DNA from: Micromonospora andamanensis
GTDB taxonomy: Bacteria > Actinomycetota > Actinomycetes > Mycobacteriales > Micromonosporaceae
Assembly: GCF_016863495.1 (NCBI RefSeq)
Contig: NZ_BOOZ01000024.1
Span: forward strand, 62,001 to 126,000
Direction: 5' to 3'
Length of the DNA: 64,000 nt
Shown here: positions 56,045 through 64,000 of the stretch, one piece after another
Numbering within the stretch: position 1 is the first letter of the stretch
Layout of the letters: each line of letters begins with the position of its first letter
The notes under the pieces: model-generated
Told to the model about the DNA's origin: nothing
The model's input: the letters and a program-made list of their open reading frames with translations, nothing else
Database searches by the model: none
Translations under genes and position numbers: made by a program

Positions 56045-57151
56045 ATGATGCTCGGAGGAGACCGGAGACGGTTGACGTTGGCGTTGGCCGGGGTGGCCAC
56101 GCTGGCGGTGGTCGCGGTGATCGGCGTGGTGGTGGCCCGTACGGTGAGCGACGACCGCCGGACACCGGCCGCCGCCACCGGAAGCCCGAGCGCGTCGCCG
56201 AGCGCCAGCCCGAGCCCGAGCCCGCCGCCGGGGGCCGACATCACCGGCCCGCTCAACCTCCTGCTGGTCGGGGTCGACACCCGGGTGAGCGTGCCCGGCT
56301 GGGAGCCGCACGCCGACGCGGTCCTCGTGCTGCACGTACCGGCGGGGCTGTCCCAGGCGTACCTCTTCTCCCTCCCCCGCGATCTGGTGGTGGACATCCC
56401 GGCGTACAAAGCAGCCGGCTACCGGGGCGGACGGACCAAGCTCACCCACGCGATGAGCTACGGCAGCCGGGTGCCGGACCGCCCCAAGCGACCCGACCCC
56501 GCCCAGGGGTACGAACTGCTGCGCCGGACAGTGAGCGACTACACGGGCCTCCGCATCGACGCGGGCGCGGTGCTCACCTTCGGCGGCTTCGACGAGTTGG
56601 TCGACAGGCTGGGCGGCGTGGACCTCCGCATCGACCAGCGGGTCGTGTCGCGGCACCGGCAACCGGACGGCAAGCACCGGGAGCCGGGCCCGGGCGTGGG
56701 CGGCTACGTCGGGCCACAGATGGTGTACGAGCCCGGCGAGCGGCACCTCAACGGCTGGCAGGCACTCGACTACGCCCGTCAGCGCTACCTGCCCGGTGGC
56801 GACTACGCCCGGCAACGCCACCACCAGCAGCTCATCCGAGCGCTGCTCGGGAAGATCCTCGACCAGGACCTGGCCCGGCAGCCCGAACGGGTCGAACAGG
56901 TGGTCGCCGCGCTCGGCGACGCGCTGCTCTACGTCGGCGGCCGGCGGATCGTGGACTTCGCGTACGCCCTCGGCACGCTGCCGCCGCAGGCGGTCACGCT
57001 GGTCGGGCTGCCCGGTGCGTCGGTGGGCCGGGGCAACGCCTACCGGGGCGAGGAACTGACAGCCGTCGGCCGCCGCTTCCTCACCGAACTACGTGCCGGC
57101 AAGGCCGACGCCTTCCTGGCCGACAATCCCAAACTGAAGGTGAAGAGCTGA
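56045..57151 (+). CDS. LytR-CpsA-Psr (LCP) family cell-wall glycopolymer ligase
   Basis: The 368-residue membrane-anchored protein has an N-terminal helix (LTLALAGVATLAVVAVIGVVV), a Ser/Pro linker and an LCP domain (about 75-335) with LLLVGVDTRV, DAVLVLHV, the catalytic Arg motif LFSLPRDLVVDIP, KLTHAMSYG and LDYARQRYLPGGDYARQRHH. It should attach wall glycopolymers to peptidoglycan outside the membrane. ATG 56045 was chosen because GGAAGCGGGG lies upstream; the next codon is also ATG. It is divergent from the GMC gene. Confidence 0.9.
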   Translation: MMLGGDRRRLTLALAGVATLAVVAVIGVVVARTVSDDRRTPAAATGSPSASPSASPSPSPPPGADITGPLNLLLVGVDTRVSVPGWEPHADAVLVLHVPAGLSQAYLFSLPRDLVVDIPAYKAAGYRGGRTKLTHAMSYGSRVPDRPKRPDPAQGYELLRRTVSDYTGLRIDAGAVLTFGGFDELVDRLGGVDLRIDQRVVSRHRQPDGKHREPGPGVGGYVGPQMVYEPGERHLNGWQALDYARQRYLPGGDYARQRHHQQLIRALLGKILDQDLARQPERVEQVVAALGDALLYVGGRRIVDFAYALGTLPPQAVTLVGLPGASVGRGNAYRGEELTAVGRRFLTELRAGKADAFLADNPKLKVKS

Positions 57152-57156
57152 GCGGC

Positions 57157-57193
57157 CCGCCACCGGGCGATGGAGCGCCTCGCCCGGTGGCGG
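57157..57193. terminator. Bidirectional terminator between LCP and M1 peptidase genes
   Basis: CCGCCACCGGGCGA (57157-57170) pairs perfectly over 14 bp with TCGCCCGGTGGCGG (57180-57193) around a 9-nt loop. Confidence 0.75.
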
Positions 57194-57200
57194 ACAGCAC

Positions 57201-58670
57201 CTAGAGACGCTTCGGAACGGCGGGCTTCTTCTTGCCGTAGAGCCAGGCGTCGAAGAGCTTGTCCAGCTTCTCACCGGAGACCCGCTCCGCCAGCGCGACG
57301 AACTCCTCGGTGGTGGCGTTGGCGTCGCGCTTCTCCCGCGCCCAGGTCTTGAGGATCTCGAAGAACGCCTTGTCGCCCACGGAGACCCGCAGGGCGTGCA
57401 CAGTCATCGCGCCGCGCTGGTAGACCGACTCACTGAACATGTTCTTCACCCCCGGCTTGCCGGGCGGCGTACGCCAGACCTCCGCCGGCACCCGCGCCAT
57501 CCGGATGTCGAACGCCTCCTTCGCGGTGAACTCGTCGGTGTGCTCGGCCCACAACCACTCGGCGTACGACGAGAGCCCCTCGTTGAGCCAGATGTCCTGC
57601 CACCGGCTCAGCGCCACGCTGTTGCCGAACCACTGGTGGGCGACCTCGTGCGCGACGACGCCGGTGTTCTCGCCCCGCCGGAAGAAGCCCGCCGAGTAGA
57701 CCGCCCGGCTCTGCGTCTCCAACGCGTACCGGATCCGCTCGTCCGAGACGACCACGCCGCCGTACGCCTCGACCGGGTACGGGCCGAAGACGGTCTCCAG
57801 GTAGTCGGCCACCTTGATGGTCTTGGCCATCGAGGCGTCCGCCGCGCCCTTGGACACCTTCGTGGTCACCGCGTTGAACACCGGCCGTCCCTTGTGGCTG
57901 CCCTCGGTGATCCGGAACTTCCCGATCGTCACCATGCTCAGATAGCTGGCCATCGGCGTGTTCTCGGCCCAGCGCCAGGTGGTCCAGCCGTCGGTGCTGG
58001 TCTTGCCACCCGGGACGCCGTTGCTGATCGCGGTCAGCCCGTCCGGGACGGTGATCTCGAAGCGGTAGGTGGCCTTGTCCGAGGGGTGGTCGTTGACCGG
58101 GAACCAGGTACTCGCCGACTCGGGCTGGCCGAGGGCTATCGCCCCGTCGCTGGTGTGCAGCCAGCCACCCTCGCCGACCGCCTGGTTCTTCAGCGACTTC
58201 GGCTTGCCCGCGTACGTGATCTCGGTGGTGAACTCCCCGCCGGACACCAGGCCGCCGGCCGGCGTGACGACCAGCTCGTTCTTCTCCTGCCGGTGTTGTG
58301 CGGGCTCACCGTCCACGGTGACCGCGCTCACCGTCAGGTGGGCCAGGTCGAGGTTGAACGACGACAGGTCGGCCGTCGCCTTCGCCTGGATCGCGGTGAC
58401 GCCTGTCAACCGGTCCTTCGCCGGGTCGTAGCGGACCTTCACCGTGTAGCCGGCGACGTCGTACCCGCCGTTGCCGTAGCTGGGAAAGTAGGGATCGCCG
58501 GCCCCGGCGGCACCCGGCTGGAAGTCCGGTGCCGGCGCGGCCGACCCGCTCGGCGTTGCCGCGCTCGGCTCCGTCTCCTCCGGGGCGGCCGAATCACAGC
58601 CGGTCAGCCCCAACGCCCCCACCAACAGCAGAGCCACGCTCCGCCGCAGGTGCTTGCGCACACCTGTCAT
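57201..58670 (-). CDS. M1 family metallopeptidase lipoprotein
   Basis: The 489-residue zinc peptidase has a lipoprotein signal with lipobox LTGC (about residues 22-25), an N-terminal M1 beta-domain starting DPYFPSYGNGGYDVAGY, the zinc motif HEVAHQWFGN with a downstream LNEGLSSYAEWLW, and a short C-terminal region. The GxMEN substrate motif is not seen in classical form, so specificity is open. It acts outside the membrane. ATG 58670 has GGAGGACG upstream. A paralogue lies just upstream on the same strand. Confidence 0.9.
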   Translation of the reverse strand: MTGVRKHLRRSVALLLVGALGLTGCDSAAPEETEPSAATPSGSAAPAPDFQPGAAGAGDPYFPSYGNGGYDVAGYTVKVRYDPAKDRLTGVTAIQAKATADLSSFNLDLAHLTVSAVTVDGEPAQHRQEKNELVVTPAGGLVSGGEFTTEITYAGKPKSLKNQAVGEGGWLHTSDGAIALGQPESASTWFPVNDHPSDKATYRFEITVPDGLTAISNGVPGGKTSTDGWTTWRWAENTPMASYLSMVTIGKFRITEGSHKGRPVFNAVTTKVSKGAADASMAKTIKVADYLETVFGPYPVEAYGGVVVSDERIRYALETQSRAVYSAGFFRRGENTGVVAHEVAHQWFGNSVALSRWQDIWLNEGLSSYAEWLWAEHTDEFTAKEAFDIRMARVPAEVWRTPPGKPGVKNMFSESVYQRGAMTVHALRVSVGDKAFFEILKTWAREKRDANATTEEFVALAERVSGEKLDKLFDAWLYGKKKPAVPKRL

Positions 58671-58839
58671 CGCACGTCCTCCCCGTGACACGTGACCGAC
58701 CGACGGCCGGCCCGCGCGATCGACTCAGTCCGATCGCAGGCCGCAGCCTACCTATCGAGTGATCACGGGCAGAACGTCGATCCGGCAGTGACGGCGAGCC
58801 GTTCTCCGGCCGAGAGTGACCGGGCGGATGAGACGCCGC

Positions 58840-60261
58840 TCAGGGCAGGGCGGGTGCGGCGGTGCCGGTCAGCCAGGTGTCGAAGAACGAGCCCAGGTCG
58901 CGGCCGGAGACCCGCTCGGCCAGGGCGACGAAGTCGGCGGTGGTGGCGGTGCCGTCGCGGCGTTCACTTGTCCACGTCCGCAGGATCTGGAAGAAGGCGT
59001 CGTCGCCGACGGTGCGCCGCAGCGCGTGCACGGTCAGCGCGCCACGCTTGTAGACGGCGGTGCTGAACATCTGACCGGGGCCGGGATCCAGGGTGCGCCG
59101 GGACCATTCGGTGGCCGCGTACTGGAGTTCGAAGTTGCGCTGGGCACTGCGCCCGCCGTCGTGCTCCTCCCACAGCCACTCGGCGTAGCTGGCGAAGCCC
59201 TCGTTGAGCCAGATGTCACCCCAACGGGCCAGCGCCACACTGTTGCCGAACCACTGGTGGGCCAGTTCGTGGGCGACCACGCTGTAGTTCGGCTCGCCAC
59301 CGCGGAAGAAGCCGGGCCCGTAGACCGGCCGGGACTGCGTCTCCAGCGCGTACCCGATCCGGCTGTCGGAGACCACCACACCGCCGTACGACTCGAAGGG
59401 GTACGGCCCGAAGCGGGTGGTCAGGAAGTCGGCGATCTCGCCGGTACGGGCCAGGGACGTCGCCGCCGGCCCGGTCGCCGGCAGTCCGTCCGGTACGGCG
59501 GTGACCATCGGCTTGCCGGCGTGCTCCCCGGTCTGGACCCGGTAGTCGCCGATCACCAGCGTGCTCAGGTAACTCGCCATCGGCGAGCGCTCGGCCCAGC
59601 GCCAGGTGGTCCAGCCGTCGGCGCTGGTCCGCTCCCCCGGTACGCCGTTGCTGAGCGCGGCGAGCCCGTCCGGCACCGTCACCTCAAGGTCGTACGTGGC
59701 CTTGTCGGACGGATGGTCGTTGACCGGGAACCAGGTGGCCGCCGAGTACGGCTGGCCGAGGGCGATCGCGCCGTCGTCGGTGTGCTGGAAGCCGCCACTG
59801 CCCAGCACACCGTCGGCATCCGCCTCGGGCACGCCGCCGTAGGTGACCTCCACCGTGAACCGACCACCGGAGTCAAGGCCACGGGCCGGGGTGACCACCA
59901 GCTCGCTGTCGTCCCGCCGGTGCTCGGCCGGGGCACCGTCCACTGTCACCGAGCTGACCTCCAGCCCGGCCAGGTCCAGGTTGAAGCGGGACAACCCGTG
60001 GGTGGCGGTCGCGGTGATCTCGGCGCGGCCGGTGAGCCGGTCGTCAGCCGGGTCGTAACGCACCCCGAGCCGGTAGTGGGCCACGTCGTACCCGCCGTTG
60101 CCGCTGCCCGGCACGTACGGGTCGCCGAGGTCGGCGCTGCCCGCCCGGAACCCGCCCGGCTCCCGGTCCCCGATGCCGCCGACAAGCACCACAGCCGCCA
60201 CCACGGCAGCGGCCACCGCCCCCACACCGGCCCACCACCACCTGCCAGACCTGCTGCTCAC
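58840..60261 (-). CDS. M1 family metallopeptidase, membrane-anchored paralogue
   Basis: The 473-residue protein has an N-terminal membrane segment (AGVGAVAAAVVAAVVLVGGI) and the same M1 plan as its neighbour: DPYVPGSGNGGYDVAHY, HELAHQWFGN and LNEGFASYAEWLW. It lacks a lipobox Cys, so it is held by a signal anchor. GTG 60261 starts 28 nt after the guaB3 stop, which suggests co-transcription with guaB3. Ready tandem duplication is the likely origin of the pair. Confidence 0.9.
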   Translation of the reverse strand: MSSRSGRWWWAGVGAVAAAVVAAVVLVGGIGDREPGGFRAGSADLGDPYVPGSGNGGYDVAHYRLGVRYDPADDRLTGRAEITATATHGLSRFNLDLAGLEVSSVTVDGAPAEHRRDDSELVVTPARGLDSGGRFTVEVTYGGVPEADADGVLGSGGFQHTDDGAIALGQPYSAATWFPVNDHPSDKATYDLEVTVPDGLAALSNGVPGERTSADGWTTWRWAERSPMASYLSTLVIGDYRVQTGEHAGKPMVTAVPDGLPATGPAATSLARTGEIADFLTTRFGPYPFESYGGVVVSDSRIGYALETQSRPVYGPGFFRGGEPNYSVVAHELAHQWFGNSVALARWGDIWLNEGFASYAEWLWEEHDGGRSAQRNFELQYAATEWSRRTLDPGPGQMFSTAVYKRGALTVHALRRTVGDDAFFQILRTWTSERRDGTATTADFVALAERVSGRDLGSFFDTWLTGTAAPALP

Positions 60262-60289
60262 CAGGCCGAGCCTACTGCCGCCCCGGCGG

Positions 60290-61408
60290 TCAGCGGTCGA
60301 GGACGAGGCCGACCTTCTGGAACTCCTTGAGGTCGCGGTAGCCGCACTTGGCCATCGCGCGGCGCAGGCCGCCGAAGAGGTTGAGCTGACCGTCGGGCTC
60401 GTCGGCGGGGCCGAAGAGGAGGCGCTCCATCGAGCCGAGCGGCTCGCCGGCGGCCTCGAACGCGCCGCGGGGCAGCGACGGGTGGCTGGCCGCCGAGTGC
60501 CACCAGGACCCACCGGCCGGCGCCTCCTCGCAGAGCGACAACGGCTCACCGAGCATCACCGCGTCCGCGCCGCAGCCGAGGGCCTTGGCGATGTCGCCGG
60601 AGGTCCGGATGTCGCCGTCGGCGATCAGGTGCACGTACCGCCCGCCGGTCTCGTCGAGGTAGTCGCGCCGGGCTGCGGCGGCGTCGGCGATCGCGGTGGC
60701 CATCGGTACCCGGATGCCGAGCACCGACTCGGTGGTGGACCACTCGTCTCCGCCGATACCGATGATCACGCCGGCCGCGCCGGTGCGCATCAGGTGCAGG
60801 GCGGTCTTGTAGTCGGTGCAGCCGCCGACGATGACCGGGAGGTCGAGGTCGGCGATGAACTCCTTGAGGTTGAGCGGCTCGTCGGTGGTCGAGACGTGCT
60901 CGGCCGAGACGATGGTGCCCTGGATGACCAGGATGTCGACGCCCGCGTCGAGGATGACAGGCGCCAGCGCCAGGGTGTGCTGCGGGGAGACCCGCACCGC
61001 CACCGTGCCGCCACCGTCACGCAGCTCCCGGACCCGTTCGGTGATCAGATCCGGCCGGATCGGCTCGGCGTACACCTCCTGGAGCCGCTTGGTGGCGCGG
61101 GCGTCCTCGTCGAGACCGCCGAGTTCCTCCAGCACCTTGCTCGGGTTCTCGTAGCGGGTCCACAGCCCTTCGACGTTGAGTACGCCGAGCCCGCCGAGCT
61201 GACCGAGCCGCACGGCCGAGGCCGGGCTCATCGTGGCGTCGGAGGGGTGCCCGACGCACGGAATGCCGAACTGGTACGCGTCGAGCTGCCACCCGGTCGA
61301 GACGTCGTCGACGTCCCGGGTCCGGCGGGACGGCACGATGGCGATGTCGTCCAGGTGGTAGCCGCGTTGCGCGGTCTTACCCAGCCCGATCTCGACCACG
61401 TCACGCAT
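60290..61408 (-). CDS. guaB3: GuaB3-family IMP dehydrogenase-related protein
   Basis: The 372-residue TIM-barrel protein follows guaB closely, 37 nt downstream of its stop. It starts VEIGLGKTAQRGYHLDDIAIVPSRRTRD, by motif GKTAQRGYHLDDI. It has no CBS domains, and the IMPDH catalytic-Cys loop GPGAICTTR is replaced by IGIGGDEWSTTESVLG without Cys, so ordinary IMP dehydrogenase activity is unlikely. GMP reductase activity has been reported for some GuaB3-type proteins; whether it applies here is unknown. Confidence 0.9.
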   Translation of the reverse strand: MRDVVEIGLGKTAQRGYHLDDIAIVPSRRTRDVDDVSTGWQLDAYQFGIPCVGHPSDATMSPASAVRLGQLGGLGVLNVEGLWTRYENPSKVLEELGGLDEDARATKRLQEVYAEPIRPDLITERVRELRDGGGTVAVRVSPQHTLALAPVILDAGVDILVIQGTIVSAEHVSTTDEPLNLKEFIADLDLPVIVGGCTDYKTALHLMRTGAAGVIIGIGGDEWSTTESVLGIRVPMATAIADAAAARRDYLDETGGRYVHLIADGDIRTSGDIAKALGCGADAVMLGEPLSLCEEAPAGGSWWHSAASHPSLPRGAFEAAGEPLGSMERLLFGPADEPDGQLNLFGGLRRAMAKCGYRDLKEFQKVGLVLDR

Positions 61409-61445
61409 GGGGCACTCCAGATGTGTTCGGGGGTGGTGGGAGGGG

Positions 61446-63008
61446 TCAGCGGGTGTGGTAGTTGGGCGCTTCGACTGTCATCTGGATGTCGTGCGGGTGG
61501 CTCTCCTTGAGCCCGGCCGCGGTGATCCGGATGAGCTGACCCCGCTGGTGCAGCTCGGGGATGCTCTCCGCGCCCGCGTACCCCATCGCCAGCCGCAGGC
61601 CGCCGACCAGCTGATGGGCCACCCGGGCCAACGGCCCACGGTACGGCACCTGGCCCTCGACGCCCTCCGGCACCAGCTTCTCGTCGCTCGTCACGTCCTG
61701 CTGGAAGTAGCGGTCCTTGGAGTACGACTTGGCCTGCCCGCGCGACTGCATGGCACCGAGGGAACCCATGCCGCGGTACGTCTTGAACTGCTTGCCGTTC
61801 ACGAAGATCAGCTCACCGGGGCTCTCCTCGCAGCCGGCCAGCAGGCTGCCGAGCATCACCGTGTCCGCACCGGCGACCAGGGCCTTGGCGATGTCACCCG
61901 AGTACTGGATGCCGCCGTCGCCGATGACCGGCACGCCGGCCGGGTTGGCCGCCCGAGCCGCCTCCATGATCGCCGTGATCTGCGGAACGCCGACGCCCGC
62001 CACGATCCGGGTGGTGCAGATGGCACCCGGTCCGACACCTACCTTCACGCCGTCGGCTCCGGCGTCGACAAGCGCCTTCGCCCCGGCGTAGGTCGCCACG
62101 TTGCCGCCGACGATGTCGACGGCGACGTCCTTCTTGAGCCGGCTGACCATCTCCAGCACCGCGCGCTGGTGACCGTGGGCGGTGTCCACGATGATGACGT
62201 CGACGCCGGCCTCGACCAGGGCCCGGGCGCGCTTGTACGCGTCCTCGCCGACCCCGATGGCCGCCGCCACCCGCAGCCGCCCCGCCTCGTCCTTGGTCGA
62301 GCTCGGGTACTGCTCGCTCTTGGTGAAGTCCTTGACGGTGATCAGCCCACGCAGCTTGCCGGAGCCGTCGACGATCGGCAGCTTCTCGACCTTGTGCTGG
62401 CGCAGCAGGCCGAGCGCCTCGTCCTTGCTCACCCCGACCGGGGCGGTGACCAGCGGCGCCTTGGTCATGATCTCGCGGACCGGCACGGCCGGGTCGGAGA
62501 CGAAGCGCATGTCCCGGTTGGTGACGATGCCCACCAGTTGACCGTCGGCGTCCACCACAGGCACCCCCGAGATGCGGTAGCGACCGCAGAGCTGGTCGAC
62601 CTCGCGCAGGGTGTCGTCCGGACTCGCCGTCACCGGATTGGTGATCATGCCGGACTCGGAGCGCTTGACCAGGTCGACCTGGAGCGCCTGGTCCTCCACC
62701 GAGAGGTTGCGGTGCAGCACGCCGATGCCGCCCTGGCGGGCCATCGCGATCGCCATCCGGGCCTCGGTGACCGTGTCCATCGCGCTGGACAGCAGCGGGA
62801 TGGAGAGCGAGACGTTGCGGGTCAGCCGGGTGATGGTGTTCACCCGGCTCGGCACCACGTCGGACTCGCCGGGCTGGAGCAGCACGTCGTCGAAGGTCAG
62901 CCCCAGCGGCACCACCCTGGCCGAACCGGCGGGCAGCTCGGGCAGATGGCCGCCCAGCTCGCCGCCCTCGATGCCGGCGGACGGGTCGGTACGGGGCGAA
63001 TTCTCCAC
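61446..63008 (-). CDS. guaB: Inosine-5'-monophosphate dehydrogenase
   Basis: The 520-residue enzyme converts IMP to XMP, the first step to GMP. It has a TIM barrel starting LTFDDVLLQPGESDVVPS, two CBS domains inserted after MITNPVTASPDDTL, the catalytic loop GPGAICTTR with the active-site Cys, the MLGSLLAGCEESPGE loop and the flap with YRGMGSLGAM. GTG 63008 has AGGAGAGC upstream; the longer frame to 63188 crosses low-complexity sequence. GuaA, the next enzyme, is encoded 8 kb downstream. Confidence 0.96.
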   Translation of the reverse strand: MENSPRTDPSAGIEGGELGGHLPELPAGSARVVPLGLTFDDVLLQPGESDVVPSRVNTITRLTRNVSLSIPLLSSAMDTVTEARMAIAMARQGGIGVLHRNLSVEDQALQVDLVKRSESGMITNPVTASPDDTLREVDQLCGRYRISGVPVVDADGQLVGIVTNRDMRFVSDPAVPVREIMTKAPLVTAPVGVSKDEALGLLRQHKVEKLPIVDGSGKLRGLITVKDFTKSEQYPSSTKDEAGRLRVAAAIGVGEDAYKRARALVEAGVDVIIVDTAHGHQRAVLEMVSRLKKDVAVDIVGGNVATYAGAKALVDAGADGVKVGVGPGAICTTRIVAGVGVPQITAIMEAARAANPAGVPVIGDGGIQYSGDIAKALVAGADTVMLGSLLAGCEESPGELIFVNGKQFKTYRGMGSLGAMQSRGQAKSYSKDRYFQQDVTSDEKLVPEGVEGQVPYRGPLARVAHQLVGGLRLAMGYAGAESIPELHQRGQLIRITAAGLKESHPHDIQMTVEAPNYHTR

Positions 63009-63205
63009 GATTGCTCTCCTGAGCTGCTCGAACCGGGCTTCAGTGAGGTGGCACGGGGGGCACCGGCGAACGCCGGGCGAGGGTGCGTCAGCCTCATCGT
63101 ACCCACTGAAGCTTTCACCACCTGAACCGCGCGGCACCCACCCCGGTAACGGCTCGCGTGACCGGGGGACAGGCGTCGACGGTGGCATGGGACTACGGTG
63201 AGGGG

Positions 63206-63616
63206 GTGCACGACGATCCCATCGACCCGTTCACCGGCGACCCGACCGATCCGGCGGCAGACCTGGACACCCCTGGCGACGACGCACCGCTGGACCCACT
63301 GACCGACGTCGAGCGCCAGGACGTGCTTGAGGATCTCGCCGACCTGGAGATCTACCAGGCGCTGCTCGCGCCGATCGGCGTACGCGGGCTCGTCATCGAG
63401 TGTGAGGACTGCCGGGAACCGCACTACTTCGACTGGGATCTGCTCCGGGGCAACCTGCGACACCTGCTCAGCTCCGGGCGACCCCGGGTGCACGAGCCGG
63501 CCTACGATCCCGACCCTGACCACTACGTCACCTGGGACTATGCGCGCGGTTACGCCGACGGCGTGCACGACACCCTCAGCGAAGGCACCGAGGACGAGTC
63601 CGGCGCGGACCGCTGA
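63206..63616 (+). CDS. DUF5319 family protein
   Basis: The 136-residue acidic protein has the family core LEDLADLEIYQALLAPIGV and VIECEDCREPHYFDWDLL with a C-x-x-C pair, then the end WDYARGYADGVHD. It equals the M. tuberculosis neighbour of guaB2 (Rv3412) in length and position. Function unknown; the Cys pair could bind zinc. GTG 63206 is used; GGTGAGGG lies directly before it. It ends 12 bp from the convergent LuxR-type gene. Confidence 0.82.
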   Translation: MHDDPIDPFTGDPTDPAADLDTPGDDAPLDPLTDVERQDVLEDLADLEIYQALLAPIGVRGLVIECEDCREPHYFDWDLLRGNLRHLLSSGRPRVHEPAYDPDPDHYVTWDYARGYADGVHDTLSEGTEDESGADR

Positions 63617-63628
63617 CCGGCGGACGGA

Positions 63629-64000
63629 TCAGGCGACCAGGCCGGCCCGGAATCCGGCGGCCACGGCGTGCGCCCGATCACGGGCACCGAGCTTGCGGAA
63701 CAGCCGCCGGGCGTGGGTCTTCACGGTGTCCTCGGAGACGAACAGTTCCCGGCCGATCTCGGCGTTGCTCTTGCCCTCGGCCATCCCGAGCAACACCTGT
63801 AGCTCCCGCTCGGTGAGGCCGATCGTGGCCCGGTCGGGCCGGGTCGGTGACGGCTTCTCCGGCTCCGACTCGGTACCCGGCTCGGCAGGGTCGTCGCCGC
63901 GCTGTGCCGGCACCATCGCCGGCCCGCCTGCCGCGTCCGTACCCGGCCAGGTGGTCTGTGCCTCGCCGCCGGTGCGACCACCGGGCCCGGGCCGGACGGG
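63629..64000 (-). CDS. LuxR-type regulator, C-terminal part (cut by the window edge)
   Basis: The visible C-terminus is a LuxR/GerE helix-turn-helix (LTERELQVLLGMAEGKSNAE, then DTVKTHARRLFRKLGARDRA) preceded by a Pro/Glu-rich linker. The frame stays open to base 64000. An ATG at 63916 would give a 95-residue stand-alone helix-turn-helix protein, but the gene may be longer, for example an orphan response regulator. In Streptomyces the regulator bldM lies near guaB; identity here cannot be decided from this part. Confidence 0.75.
   Translation of the reverse strand, partial: PVRPGPGGRTGGEAQTTWPGTDAAGGPAMVPAQRGDDPAEPGTESEPEKPSPTRPDRATIGLTERELQVLLGMAEGKSNAEIGRELFVSEDTVKTHARRLFRKLGARDRAHAVAAGFRAGLVA

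Noticed and set aside
1..64000. tRNA, rRNA genes and CRISPR arrays
   Set aside because: I looked for T-loop-like GGTTCRA patterns, rRNA signatures and regularly spaced repeats and saw none. A tRNAscan or CRISPR search would confirm.

Overview
This window looks like an ordinary chromosomal segment of a high-GC actinomycete, most likely of the family Micromonosporaceae (Micromonospora or a close relative). The reasons are very high GC content and GC-rich third codon positions, many GTG starts, actinobacterial families (DUF5319, PerM/DUF6350, GuaB3, the AroQ-delta type of chorismate mutase) and gene orders also known from Mycobacterium and Streptomyces. The species call is an inference. No rRNA, tRNA, transposase, integrase or CRISPR array was seen.

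Layout. 1-9.4 kb: a DM13 membrane protein, an APS kinase with a decayed ATP-sulfurylase domain, a DeoR regulator overlapping galT, then icd, a VOC protein facing a TetR regulator across a palindrome, mdh and folD. 9.4-18 kb: a complete peptide ABC transporter (binding protein, two permeases, two ATPases) followed by a GGDEF-EAL protein. 18-21.1 kb: a NUDIX hydrolase, an XRE/TPR regulator and, divergent from it, a chain of five very small genes that all overlap by 4 nt. 21.1-34.8 kb: purN-purH in one frame, CD225 and DUF4190 membrane proteins, PerM, sucD-sucC, a B12-binding subunit, two M23 peptidases, pcrA and chorismate mutase. This order resembles the M. tuberculosis Rv0948c-Rv0957 neighbourhood. 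34.8-41 kb: a second complete peptide ABC transporter, paralogous to the first. 41-49.5 kb: a sortase-anchored thioester protein, a two-component system facing a PspC/LiaF-like protein, and the phosphatidylethanolamine pair psd and pssA. 49.5-64 kb: two double-NUDIX proteins, another PspC protein, guaA, a cholesterol-oxidase-like GMC enzyme, an LCP ligase, two M1 metallopeptidases, guaB3, guaB, DUF5319 and the end of a LuxR-type regulator.

How the genes fit together. Three TCA-cycle functions (icd, mdh, sucCD), purine synthesis (purNH, guaA, guaB, guaB3, folD), envelope building (M23, LCP, psd/pssA, PspC) and nutrient uptake (two Opp systems) make up most of the window, so the setting is core genome. 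The most interesting features are regulatory or very small: a Phe/Tyr-rich leader peptide with mutually exclusive hairpins before chorismate mutase; the micro-gene operon next to the XRE regulator, with matching CATGTC-N5-GACATG palindromes; a family of long-armed palindromic repeats between co-oriented genes; and micro-ORFs bridging the permease genes in both opp clusters.
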